Assembly (NCBI GenBank): GCA_003640385.1 | Contig: RCAB01000067.1 | Coordinates: forward strand, 141,550-205,549 | Direction: 5' to 3' | DNA from: Setaria digitata | Taxonomy: Eukaryota > Nematoda > Chromadorea > Rhabditida > Setariidae | Length of the DNA stretch: 64,000 nt | Shown: positions 52,363 to 63,372 of the stretch, one piece after another | How the letters are laid out: the number at the start of each line of letters is the position of its first letter | Numbering within the stretch: position 1 is the stretch's first letter | Position numbers and translations under genes: made by a program | Notes under the pieces: model-generated | What the model was told of the DNA's origin: nothing | What the model saw: only the letters and a program-made list of their open reading frames with translations | Database searches by the model: none

Positions 52363-52820
52363 CCTGAGATCCAATGAATAGGTATAGTATGAATGAATTA
52401 ATATATTTTAGGGATATTTTTGGATAGCAACTATTTTTTCCAACGTAACTTAATGCTCCAAAATGATAACAGTAATAAATCCGTAAGGATTCTCTTTTTT
52501 TTTTCTGGATATAATAAAATGCAATAAGCAAAAAGAATGTGAGAGATAGAGCAGAAATGATTACTGCTGTAGTGACAATTAACGAAGGAAGCAGTCGAAA
52601 AGAAGCACGAAAATAGCAGCTTTTTGCGGGAACTGGAATAGGACTATTGAATGAATGCTTGCAGATGTGATAATAATGATGGTTGTGTCGCCTTGACGGG
52701 TAATATCACCGGTGCATCTAATACTAATGGCGTTGCTAACTTACTGATACTAATGATAAAGCTGACAACGAGCTACAAGTAACAACCCACAAAGGCTGAA
52801 CGAATTGCTTGATTTTATTT

Positions 52821-52870
52821 CTTCTTCCTTGCTACTGCTACTGCTGCTCCTGCTTCTACTACTAATGATT
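52821..52870. repeat. Imperfect triplet repeat (CTG/CTA type)
   Basis: Runs such as CTACTGCTACTGCTGCTCC and TTCTACTACTAA occur. On the - strand these give a poly-Ser open frame that has no splice context. Confidence 0.7.
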
Positions 52871-53465
52871 ATTCCAGTTCGGTAGATGTCACCGGTGTTG
52901 CGTTTACCTTCCTTGGGTGCATTATTTGAATTTTTCTTTGGCAATTATGTATATATTTGTACATAAAGAAGTGTGCATTGACCACAGATGAACTATTTGT
53001 GATATTGATTAAACTTCGTAGAATAGTTAAAACTTCACTTTCTAGTTTCTTTTCTTTTTTTTCTCTTTTTCTTTTTTTTTACATCGGAGTGTATTTAGAA
53101 TCGAAATAGAACAGTACAATATGAAATGATACTTCGCAGTGAGAAGAAAAGTTATCGTCGTTACTACTATATGTAGGATAAATAAGAGATATTTACAGGA
53201 CTAATTTACTGGCGCAATACTTCATAGGCAAATTGAAATTCTCGACACGGAAGATGTTAATTTTGATTCGCCAATTATTTTTTAACTCTGCTGATTAAAT
53301 GTTAACAGAAATATCAGTTTATTTATTTAGTTCGTTTTCCTTTTCCTTTTTTCTTGTTTTCTCGTCCCAAACAGCGATTAGTTTTAGGCAAGTAATTAGT
53401 TCAGTTCAGAAAATCTCAACAGAAATAAAAGTCGTTACCCATTCGTACGTGAGGGAGTGAGTTAT

Positions 53466-53554
53466 CATCACGACAGCGACAACGATGACGATCACAACGA
53501 TAGCAGTGACAGCGGCAACAACGACGACAATAGTAACAACAGTGGAGACGACAC
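53466..53554. repeat. Imperfect triplet repeat (GAC/AAC type)
   Basis: Degenerate ACGACA, GACAAC and AACGACGAC units. The - strand translation is an artefactual Val/Ile-rich stretch. Confidence 0.75.
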
Positions 53555-53743
53555 TTTTGTCGATACCTGAACTCAGCTGAATTGCAGCCAGCAATACTCG
53601 CACAGATTTGCCAGCCCTTCTGTGACAGATAAATTTTGTAAACTTTTCATATAGCGTGCAGTCATGTCAACTTGTTTATGTCTACCATTGCATATGTGAA
53701 CAGACAGCTACAAATACTATTCTCTTTCCATCACCTCCTCTCC

Positions 53744-53845
53744 GCCCCGCATACACTGCACATTCCGCATCCTTCTACACTGCGCCATTCCGCAACCCCG
53801 CACATCCCGCATTCCTCTGCACTGTGCCATTCCGCATACACCCAT
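53744..53845. repeat. C-rich minisatellite, CCGCA-containing units
   Basis: Units with CATTCCGCAT, CTGCACTGTGCC and CACTGCGCCATTCCGCA recur at intervals of about 20-40 bp. The tract is markedly richer in C and G than its surroundings. Both strands contain open frames because of the repeat, not because of a gene. Confidence 0.75.
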
Positions 53846-56739
53846 CCCCACTTTTCGATGATGTACATAACAGCTGTTCTTCCAAATAAAACATAAAATT
53901 TCCTTGTCATTTTTTTTTAACAATAAATTTTTCCCCATATCTATTATAATTACTTAATAAACTTTCTATAAATTAGCCTTCTAATATATAATGGATGATG
54001 TTAAGATAAAATCGCACACCAAACGCTTCCGTTTATAATTTTTTCTTTCATGAATTTACGCTTTAATAATTTTTAATCGATTTCTTGACCAATTCACATT
54101 TTCAACTTTTATCAATGAACAATAAGCTAAATATGAGATTATTCCCAAGATTTATATTAGCTCCTTTCCTAATCCTCTAGCACCATGTTTCTCATTTTAT
54201 CAGTGATATAATTTTCTTATCATGCTTCCGTGCTTCTTTTAAGGCGAACTTCTCACAATTAAGCACAACCATAAAAACTGTCAAAAATTAGATGGGAGAC
54301 GGGAGAAGAGGGTCTTTTTCATCTCACAATCATTAAACTTGTAATTCGAAGTATTCCAGTGTGGAGACTGTTGCAGAAGTATTCAGAAGGCAAGAACCGT
54401 TCATTATGGAACACTAATATTTCTTGTAATGATAAAATGTTATGCGCTAAAACATGTCAAATTTTCGTCAATTCCACTCTCTCTTCCTTTTTTCCTTCGC
54501 CTTCTAATTTAACCTTCAAATGAAATATATTCTCAAACAAACGATGTTTACAGGTCTGTGACACTGTAAATGAAATGAAAGGTCAGATGAAACGGTTGAT
54601 TAAAAGCATTGTGTTTCATCGAATCTTCTACATTCATTAATAGATTTTTTTTCCCTTCCAGAGGGTTTCCCCTTCTTTTTTTGTTCGTCTAAAAAAAACT
54701 TCCTTAGTTTTGAATAAAGATGGAATAATTAATTCATATGTAATTGGTAAGAAATGATCAAATAAAACATGTTATGAATAATAATAAGTTGGAAAGAAGG
54801 ATGCAAGACGTGAATTACAATTATTTTCAAATTTAAATGACAAACAAACACCCACTGCGTGCTATCAATATTATATTATTTCTGCATGGAGAACTAAAAA
54901 TTAAGCCAAGTGAATAATAAATGTCACAACAATCATTATATCAATAGTTTTCTTGAAGTGGAACAATAATGTAAACAAATTTATCAGCTAATTCATCTAT
55001 TTCTTTTTCAAGTTACCACTCAGTTTGAAATATTTTACAACTGTTGAGAGCTGGTTGAGTGAACTGCATATTAATAATTCATGCAAGATTAAATAAAAAA
55101 AAAAAAAAATTGTTTCTTGAAACCGCCATGAAATTATAATTATCGTCTCGACTCTACTTTTTTTGCCTTCGTATGATTACGGAATTGATATCTTCTCCAT
55201 ACTTTGCCCATTTGACATTTATAAGTACTGCTTACACTTTCAATAATTATATAAGTATGTGATCTTTTGATATGAAAATGTCGAGATGATTCATTTACTG
55301 CGTTTTTTTTTTTTTTTTTTTTCCACCTAAATGATTTTCAAATTAGAAATAAAACTAAGAATGCAAAATTAACCAGGATTGAAGTGAAATGGATGACAGA
55401 TGACAGGCATGATATGTTTTCCACCAAAGACCGAAATTTTAGATTTTGTCCTCGTTTACTTATGAGAAAATGTTCCATCTCCTCGTGATCAATTTTAATG
55501 ATCAGCTTAATGCTAGCTGCATAAAATTTCCATTGATCATCAACAAAGGGAATGGAAAAAAGTTCTTTTACATGAGAAATGGAAAATAGATCCCATTACT
55601 GTTTAAGAATGACAAAAATTGAGCCATCTAATGAAATGTTCTGTCACATTCGCATCTGAATTGGAAAGCATTTAAGGAACTGTCAATTAAAATTGAACAG
55701 GTTTGATGATAATACATCACTTCAATAAATTGCTTTCTGAAAGGAATAATATAATCGCAACAATAATAATATGCAGAAATGATAGATATATCTAGGCAGT
55801 TGTAAAATTTCATTTTTTTTTTTTGAATCTATTCTTATTGTTTAATTCTGTTTCTCTTGGTACTTATTATTTAATTTTGTTTCTTTTCCTCAACTGACTA
55901 TCTTGAAGCCCTAAATCAGTTAGCTAAATATTTTGAAAAGCAAAAAACCAAACAGTTAGGAGAAACAAATTCGAAAAAGGATTATAGGAAGTGATGATAT
56001 TTCGGATTCAAAATCAGTATAGAAGAGAAGAAAACACGTTTTTCATATCATGATTTACGACAGCAATCAAATGAAAGATTACGATATCAGAAGAATGTAA
56101 ACGAAATTTGCGATAGATTATGCTAATAAAAGTTAGAGTGATTGTTAGTTTCCGGGATGCTACGATTCTGGCCAAATATGCGAATAGTATTCGCAATCTG
56201 ACAAATGAATTCAAACTTAGCGATTAGAATCAAATTTTGAACCAGAAGAAGCTGAATTCACATTGCAGCACGAGAAATGCATCATGCTAAACAAAAATTT
56301 TGTAGAAAGGAGATAAAATAATCGAAGAAGGAGAGGGAGAACAACAGTCTTTATTTTCAATTTGGTTTCCACAGGATCTAAATATTTAGAATGGAATAAG
56401 ATGAATGGATAAGTATGAAGTAGAATACACAAGTGATAATCGATCTGATTCCTTTCCTTGGTAGAATCTGATTTCTTAATATCATTAAAAATAAATTGAT
56501 TGCTCGCTTGTGACAATAATATCATATCATTGAACATATTTTCACTTTGTGCAATCCTTTCATATGGAATATCATTTGCGAAATATTTTCTTTTTTGTAG
56601 AATGCAGTCTCGTCTTTTCTTAGTTTCACTCTTCTGTCATGTATCACGTGAACGTGAAGCTGCATCATCAGTATAAAACTGCTTATAGAGTTCTTCGAAA
56701 TATTAGAAAAGTGACTCACCTTTCTATAAAGAATTCATC

Positions 56740-57111
56740 CTAAAACAATCCTTCTGTGAAAGTCAAATTTGGAAATTTACGAATTTTTATTGAATTTTCA
56801 ACATCAAAATAAAGCTGCTGTTTTCTGAAAGAGTCCCGCGAGTATTTTCTATCATCAATAGCAAATGTATTGTTAGCGATTAGAATCATGGCCGTTTTTT
56901 TGGAGTTGCTTTTCGATGTCAGTACTGTCCGAGGTGACAGTTGGGAGGTTGTCGGGGACTTTGTCCTGGAGTCCTCTTTCTGGCTTTCTCCCATGTTAAT
57001 TGACGTGCTTCTTTCGTACATGTAAGGTACGTAAAAAGCGAATAACCTTTCCGTGTTGTTAACTTACCTTATGTGCTGCCCGTTTGTCAACATTGTTCTG
57101 TCAGTTGTCAT
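56740..57111 (-). CDS. Candidate small gene, unknown product
   Basis: A short first exon (57111-57068: ATG ACA ACT ... AAG, donor GTAAGT) and a second exon (57010-56740) join across a 57-nt intron to give 104 residues. The protein is hydrophilic with a Ser/Thr/Lys-rich N-terminal half (TSQLSPRTVLTSKSNSKK), then MILIANNTFAIDD and FRKQQLYFD. A GCAG acceptor lies 2 nt before the ATG. A strong GTGAGT donor at about 56719, after an alternative acceptor at 56740, and open frames at 56217-56690 suggest that the true gene may splice past the TAG and be longer. I could not settle the chain. I do not recognise the family. It is divergent from the DHHC gene. Confidence 0.35.
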
Positions 57112-57970
57112 TGCTGCATTGGCGCATTATTTTTAGAAATCAACTAGATTTAAATGAAAATGTTATATACTTTTCATTTTTGTAAATTTGGTGTGTGTAT
57201 TCGACATGCGACGGTTATTCGAGATGGAGGTTGGGCATTCTTGATGCGCGTTGATTAGTTTGTGCTAAAGAAAACCATATAAAACGAAATGGCGGCTTGT
57301 TTACAGGTCTAGTAATAAGTAAGGAAATTGGAATTAGTAACATTTATACGTGTATCAGAAAGAATGTATTGTATACTAATAACTATTCAAGGACTGATTT
57401 AAATTGCAGGTTTTTCAGTTGATACAATGGACGAAATGGACTTGCGATAGGATATAAAATATGTGGATAGTGGGGGACGGAGGATATGTACCACTTATTA
57501 GTTAATTTTTTCTTTACAGGTAAATTGTTGTAAGAATATTATTACTTGAACCTGTTGTCGGGTTCATTTGATCATTTTGTCGATTGCATAACTTTGTAAC
57601 ATTAATTTGAGGTTTACTTATCATGTATTTCATAACCAGTTCATTTTTATTTTCTTTGATGCGGTCTTTTAGTTTTCGTTCATAGATTAGTTTAACAGCG
57701 GATTTATTTATTCTTATCGTGAACTCCTTCAACAAATTACAGATTCAATTGAAAAATACCCATATTTTATTATTTTATATCCAGGAATATCAATATTCTG
57801 CTAGGTAACCTTAAAATAAATTATAGTAACGCTTAGCAACTCTAAGGAAGAAAAATTTGATCACTGTTAAGCCAGGTCTTACAAATGACCGAATTCTCCT
57901 AGAAAAAGTATTGATTAAATTTTAGAATTGTTTCAGTGTTTGCCAGTTTAACTAATATCAGGACAAGATT
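57112..57970. promoter_or_regulatory. Intergenic region upstream of the DHHC gene; possible divergent promoter
   Basis: This lies between the starts of the candidate - strand gene and the + strand DHHC gene, so it should carry both promoters if the former is real. TTTCAG (about 57937) and ATATCAG (57960) acceptors precede the DHHC ATG. No TATA box or named binding site can be supported. Confidence 0.4.
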
Positions 57971-60826
57971 ATGTCGTTACGAAAGGTGTGCAAAAGCGTA
58001 TCACAGGCATTGCCTGCGACAGTAGCTTGGTCGCTGATAATTGTGTGTACGGGGTGTTTTTTCTATTTGCTTGCTCCGGCAATAATTTTACAATTTTCGG
58101 CATGGGGCTATGTAATGTGTGCTCTAGATGCTATTCTGTTCCTCTTTGTCATGTCCAATTTATTTATGGCAACTACCATGGATCCTGGTGTTCATCCTCT
58201 TGGTTAGTTTGTTGACTAGGATTTTTAATCAATAGGTAGGAAAAAAAATTAAAAATTTTTGACTTACAAACTATGTTAACCAAAATTTTTTTTTTTTTTT
58301 TGATTGTAAAAGTGTCACAAGCGCTGAGATTCTGATTAGGGAAATTTTGTTTTAATGGCTTAAATGTTTCAGCCGAGGTAACTGTGTGTTATTTTATGCA
58401 TAAAATTTCAGTAGTTTCTTTTGAAAAATGGTCTGAAATTATAGCAAGTGCTGCAGAAGAAACCCAGTTGGACGATTTTCGTTCACCGCTTTATAAAAAC
58501 GTGGAAATCAATGGTATCACTGTCCGTATGAAGTGGTGTGTTACATGTAAATTTTACCGGCCGCCCAGGGCATCACATTGTTCAGTTTGTAATAGGCAAG
58601 TTAAATTTTTCTTAGTCTTTTAGTTTGAGTGTTATTGTTTTTTTTCTAATTTTTGTGTTGTTGTTGTGATGTTTAATTTTTGTGTTATTGTTGTGAGTTT
58701 TACAATTTTCTTTACTAGTGAAGACTTCAGCTTGCGTGGTTTCCTAGACTTCTTCGCAAGCAGCATTTTTTTTTTTTTTAGTTCACTATATTTCCTTAGG
58801 GTCGATAACCAATATTTTTTTACTCCTGAATTATGTAATAGATGACGCTTTTTGTTAATCCCGTTACTAAATGTTGAAGGCCTTCCTCACATTTTATCTC
58901 CCACAACAGAATTTGGTTTCTTATAATTGTGTCATTGGAACTCTCCGTTTGGTGAACTCCATAGCTGTTTATTGCTTTCCTAACATAGTTCTCCGAGTAG
59001 CCTCGTTCAATTTTTTAATCAAGAAATTTTAGACAAATATCACTGAATGCTTTCCCTATTAGTAGTCTTCGGTTGAGAACAATCGATACTTATCCTAGTT
59101 TATAATTGAATGCAGCAGTGGTGTTGTTTCAGCCACAATCTATTTTCAGATGCATAGACGCTTTTGATCATCATTGTCCATGGGTGCACAATTGCGTTGG
59201 TCGACGGAACTATCGTTATTTCTTCTTATTCTTATTTTTTCTTAGCCTACACATGATATGTGTTTTCTCTTTGGCGCTGAGTTATACAGTTCTGAACAGG
59301 TCCGTTTAAGTTTTCCATAATTTCAAGAACTGTAAATTAATCTGCTGCGAATGGACCTTAGAAACTCATGCATAGATAATGTTCCAGCATAGTACATGTA
59401 GTGTATTGCAGGGCAGATTTGCTAACAAGGCCAAATATGTGTTCAATTGTTCTGATGGCACTATGTGTTCTTTTGGCAGTACCTGTCATTGGCTTGACTG
59501 GTTTCCATGTTGTTTTAGTTGTTCGTGGCCGCACAACCAATGAACAGGTACTGTCTTTGCCAATTATGCACTTTGTTTTATATACTTTATGCTAAACTCA
59601 CTAAAAAATATTTTAGGTGACGGGAAAGTTTCGATCGGGATACAATCCATTTACAATTGGTTGTTGGGGCAATATACGTCGTACGCTATGTGCAAGCCAA
59701 TATCCTTCGTATGTGTTCTGTTTTCATTGCAGTTGAAATAACTGCGAACGAAACAATATTCGATTTGCTTGATTTCGTTTGGATAATATGCATGATATTA
59801 TTATAAAATCCTTATAACGTTTTCCTTCTTCTCATCTCGTTGCTCATTAGAAACACTTAAGAGCCTTTGCTTCAGCTTCGAGGCGGTGTTGTCGACAAAA
59901 AGCTATAGAGATGAGAAGGGCTATAAAGATGGGATGCCATCTGTGGTTTATGTGCCTGACAGCAATTCTTTCTCCAAAGGAGATGGACTTATTAGAGTAT
60001 GTTATTATTATTACTCTTACTTATTTATTTATTTCTTTCATATTTCATATATATTTATTACTTTCACTTATTTTATATTTTGTTGAACATCAGTTGAAAT
60101 CCTTACTGGTATTGTTAACAATAATTGAATTTTAAGATGCGGCAAGTATTAGATGATGATCATTCTGTTGGCACTGCAATTTCAATAGGCCATTCATTTC
60201 ACAAAGATATTCCCGAAAAAGGGTCAAAATGTAATTTATTTGATGAACAGGACAGTAAAAGTTTGCGTCGACAAAGTGCTATGTATCATGTGAGTATAAG
60301 AACTCTCCTTCATTTAATTTTCTTGCTTAAGCTTACCTAATGGATCCCAGTGGTTTGAATACTCTATATACATACACACGTATAGTAGGGGGACCGATAT
60401 TGGAATGATACTGGTTCATTTTTTATGAATTATTACTTATATTTTTGAGACAATTTCTGTTATAAGGTATTTCATATTTCATTTCAACAGACACTTCTTG
60501 ATTAGACCACGAAATAATTTTAGGCAGCAGTGGAAGAGTCGATGCGTTCAGCGCACAGTAAGATTATCACCCACTGCAGTACAAACAGTAATACATCCCC
60601 AGCGCTCGTTAATGACAAAGGAATAGTTTCATCACCTACTACATTAAACAACGATTTTGAAATAATTCGTTCCAAAAGTGTATTCGGTGGTGTTAATTCC
60701 GATCCTGCGAGCGGTTTCCGGTTTGTCGAGAATGGTGGACAGTTGATCGATAAATCAAAACCATTGAAATTTACCGATGCGGTGCGTATTCATGAAAGTC
60801 TCAGCGCCCATAATGTAAATTCATAA
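57971..60826 (+). CDS. DHHC palmitoyltransferase, ZDHHC5/8 type
   Basis: Eight exons: 57971-58202, 58445-58595, 59150-59299, 59412-59547, 59617-59708, 59876-59996, 60137-60289, 60524-60826. They encode 445 residues. The enzyme transfers palmitate from palmitoyl-CoA to cysteines of membrane-associated proteins. Four transmembrane segments (about 15-37, 43-68, 147-170, 185-210) surround a cysteine-rich domain ([19 protein letters not shown]) with the catalytic DHHC at 134-137. [29 protein letters not shown] and [12 protein letters not shown] match animal ZDHHC5/8, as does the TTxE motif at 219-222. The C-terminal tail is Ser-rich and much shorter than in vertebrates (about 700 residues). Intron 2 uses a GC donor. 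For exon 2 an acceptor at 58444 fits the family spacing; using TTTCAG at 58372 would add 24 residues. An ATATCAG acceptor lies 10 nt before the ATG. Confidence 0.92.
58596..59149 (+). other. GC-AG intron in the DHHC gene
   Basis: Exon 2 ends TGTAATAG and is followed by GCAAGT; exon 3 starts after TTTTCAG. Only this GC donor keeps the reading frame and restores the invariant CNRC between the cysteine-rich domain and FDHHC. The nearby GT gives the wrong phase and an immediate stop. Confidence 0.88.
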
Positions 60827-63232
60827 TGCTGGTGTCTCCTTGTTCTCTCATTACTGACAAGAAATTGGAGATTTTGAGCAGTAGTAAGATATCTCATTTG
60901 TATTTAATCATACTATAATTTCTGCACCCTTCTGAACACAGACCAGTTTTTGCTCACTAAGAAATCATAGAAGGGGGTGATAGCTACTGTGTAATCTGAT
61001 ACCTTCTTTGGCCTTATAGTCAGAAATTTATGACCTCCCAACTTTTTGATCGCTCAATTAGTAGCTTAAAGATCTCACTTTTCTATCACTTTGCTCTTTA
61101 TTCATTTTGCATTCCTTCCAAATCCGTTCCATAGCTTGTACTTTTTACTACTGATGTCTTTGGAGAACGTGATGTGTTTTCCTCACTGAGCCGTTTTGTT
61201 TAACTCCATGTATTTTTTTCACAGAAAGTTAAATTTTGCATATTTTGGTCACTTTCATAGCTATTTCGTTTTTCATCCCAATTTTAGCATTTAATTCCCC
61301 ACTAATTCATTTTGCAACACTTTTGCAAGGTGATGCTACTTATTTTCCATATGAAAAACTTTGAGAACAAGGAACACGGTGCTTAATGTATTAGGATATA
61401 CAATTATGTTCGAAAATTTTTGCATTCTTGGTTTTTTGCCTTAGACATGTCAGTCACCTGTAAATCTCGCAAACAGTTCAGTTTTGCATATTTTTTCATG
61501 TTGTGTACTTTTGTCATATTATAATATAATATAGCTTCAGAACTCTGTTTTCAGGGTCATGTCTATTTTTTCTGCTTTTAATGTGCTTAGATTTCACTTC
61601 CTAATATTCTTTGTGAGAACCTATTTATCATTAATTGATTAAGAAAATGACTTCCTGCTGTCCTTGAATGTAAGTGATGTACACTTTAGGACATTAAAAT
61701 ATAAAATGAACTGTGGCGTAACACCTCAAATTGTATTCTCTTCCAATAGCGCTAGTCGAAATGGGTGCTGCAGTACTTTCTCAACTGTCAAAATTGTCTT
61801 TATATCGTCTTTGCAAACTGATTTCTTTATGTGGGGTTGGGAGCTTACTCTATTTTTTTTTTTCAGTTGCTAGAAATTTTTGATTAAACTAAATGTATGT
61901 TTTTTCTTCGCATGTAATAGAGAGAATTAAGACGTGATAGCTGTGCATTTTATACCATTCATGCTTTCACAGCTTTCAACATTTTACACATTTGCCAGCG
62001 TTTTGTTATTCATTGTTATCTTAGCTTCTGTGAATAGTTTTTGTCAATATACGTCTTGGTTTGTGATACTGATCGGGTTGGAAAACAGTTATTCTTATTT
62101 GTAATTCAATCTTGTTCAGTATTTGCTATACCCATTTAAGTGTTTTAAAAGCTTTATCTACGAAAAATTCAGCGCTAGTTTGGATAATCTGTCATCCACC
62201 CTGTCAGCAGGTATCGTAAAATGATCATTATTCATAAAGGGAAAATTGCTGTTACGTTGGTCGCCAAAAATTCCAAATTGGCTGTTTTCAATTGTAGATG
62301 TGTCATTTCATCATTTTATTTTTATTACTTTTATTGTGATTTTAGCAGATGCTGTTTAAGTTTCTTGCTGAGACTGTTTTAAGTTTCTTTACAATTACTG
62401 GTAAGCTTGATTTCGAAGGGTTTATTGAACAGTTTTGCAGGAATAAGATTTGTATAATTTACAAGACGATTAATATTGCTAAATGTTCATTAACTGATCA
62501 CTAGCACATTAGTTGTCTTGACTCGGTGCCTGCGTGGTAGGTGCTGTAATAAGGTATCTTTAGGTGATTTGTTCTTCATTTAGGTAGTCTGTCTTTTATC
62601 TCTCATGTGCTACTGCATTAACGTACAAATGCGCTTTCAGTTAAACGTTTCATAACTATAATTTACTTCAGCTTTTGTCTCCGTATTCTCTATTTCATAC
62701 TTGGCGCATAATTGCTACGCGAAATGTCATTTTGTAAGGTATAATATAAGGTGTGGTCGATGCAGTTGTATCTGGAAGATGCATACCTGCTAGTCCTAAG
62801 AATAGCCTTCTATCAGCGGAATGCAGAATTGATAAGGTTTAGTTGGGTTGAGTATATCTTTTCCAGTTCTTATATTTTCTTAGACATAATGCATGGGATT
62901 TACACAAGAGATTATGAGCACTCATATTCTGGAACTGGTGTATTCATCCCAACTGTAAGCGTCTATATGGATTATTCTTTAGAAATTATGTACTAAATTC
63001 CTGAAAAGAGACTTTAACTCATCCTTTATATGCCTCTCAATACAAACATAAAGTCGGAAGCCATACTCCACCAAGCACTATTTATATTTGTGAACGCTGT
63101 ACGTCCCAACTTGATAGAGACAAAACGAGGATTTTTTTTTTTTTTTGTTGTTGTTGATATCACTGTATTTGCCAAAGTTTTATCTAATTTGAATTTTTGC
63201 TTTTTCTGGTGCTAAATATCGTTGATATTCAG
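60827..63232. other. T-rich region downstream of the DHHC gene
   Basis: The + strand is conspicuously T-rich for more than 2 kb, which could be a long 3' UTR or an intron-like region. An exon-like frame at 62760-62954 ends at a good donor (ACT followed by GTAAGC) but has no convincing acceptor. Nothing else is supported. Confidence 0.4.
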
Positions 63233-63249
63233 AACAGGTGACCATATGT

Positions 63250-63372
63250 ATGGCAGAACTTGAATTATTGATTTATCTTCCGATTATCTTGATGAGTAGC
63301 ACTGCTATTTTCGCTGTTGTTACTATCAGCCTTGTACTCATACAAAACATGATGAATGATCACCTTATCTGA
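63250..63372 (+). CDS. Possible 40-residue membrane micropeptide
   Basis: An ATTCAG acceptor at 63232 is followed 17 nt later by an ATG opening a 40-codon frame that ends in TGA at 63370-63372. The product would have four or five polar residues (MAELE), a hydrophobic segment of about 26 residues (IILMSSTAIFAVVTI in the centre) and a polar tail (QNMMNDHLI). The layout resembles single-pass micropeptides. An out-of-frame ATG at 63246 precedes it, and hydrophobic frames arise easily in T-rich DNA, so chance is a real alternative. Confidence 0.22.
   Translation: MAELELLIYLPIILMSSTAIFAVVTISLVLIQNMMNDHLI

Larger units (their letters stand above)
52363..56739. other. Intergenic region upstream of the astacin gene
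   Basis: No gene is supported. It should hold the astacin promoter, but no motif can be assigned. It contains the triplet repeats at 52821-52870 and 53466-53554 and a GC-rich minisatellite at 53744-53845. At 56217-56690 (-) there are open stretches in two frames that may belong to the small gene that starts at 57111. Confidence 0.45.

Noticed and set aside
53406..53603. Val/Ile-rich apparent membrane protein on the - strand
   Set aside because: Produced by the degenerate triplet repeat at 53466-53554.
53656..53938. Overlapping frames on both strands
   Set aside because: Arise from the C-rich minisatellite, with no exon signals.
58373..58444. Alternative 5' part of DHHC exon 2 after a TTTCAG acceptor
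   Set aside because: Would insert 24 residues where ZDHHC5/8 proteins have a short fixed spacing. Kept only as an alternative.
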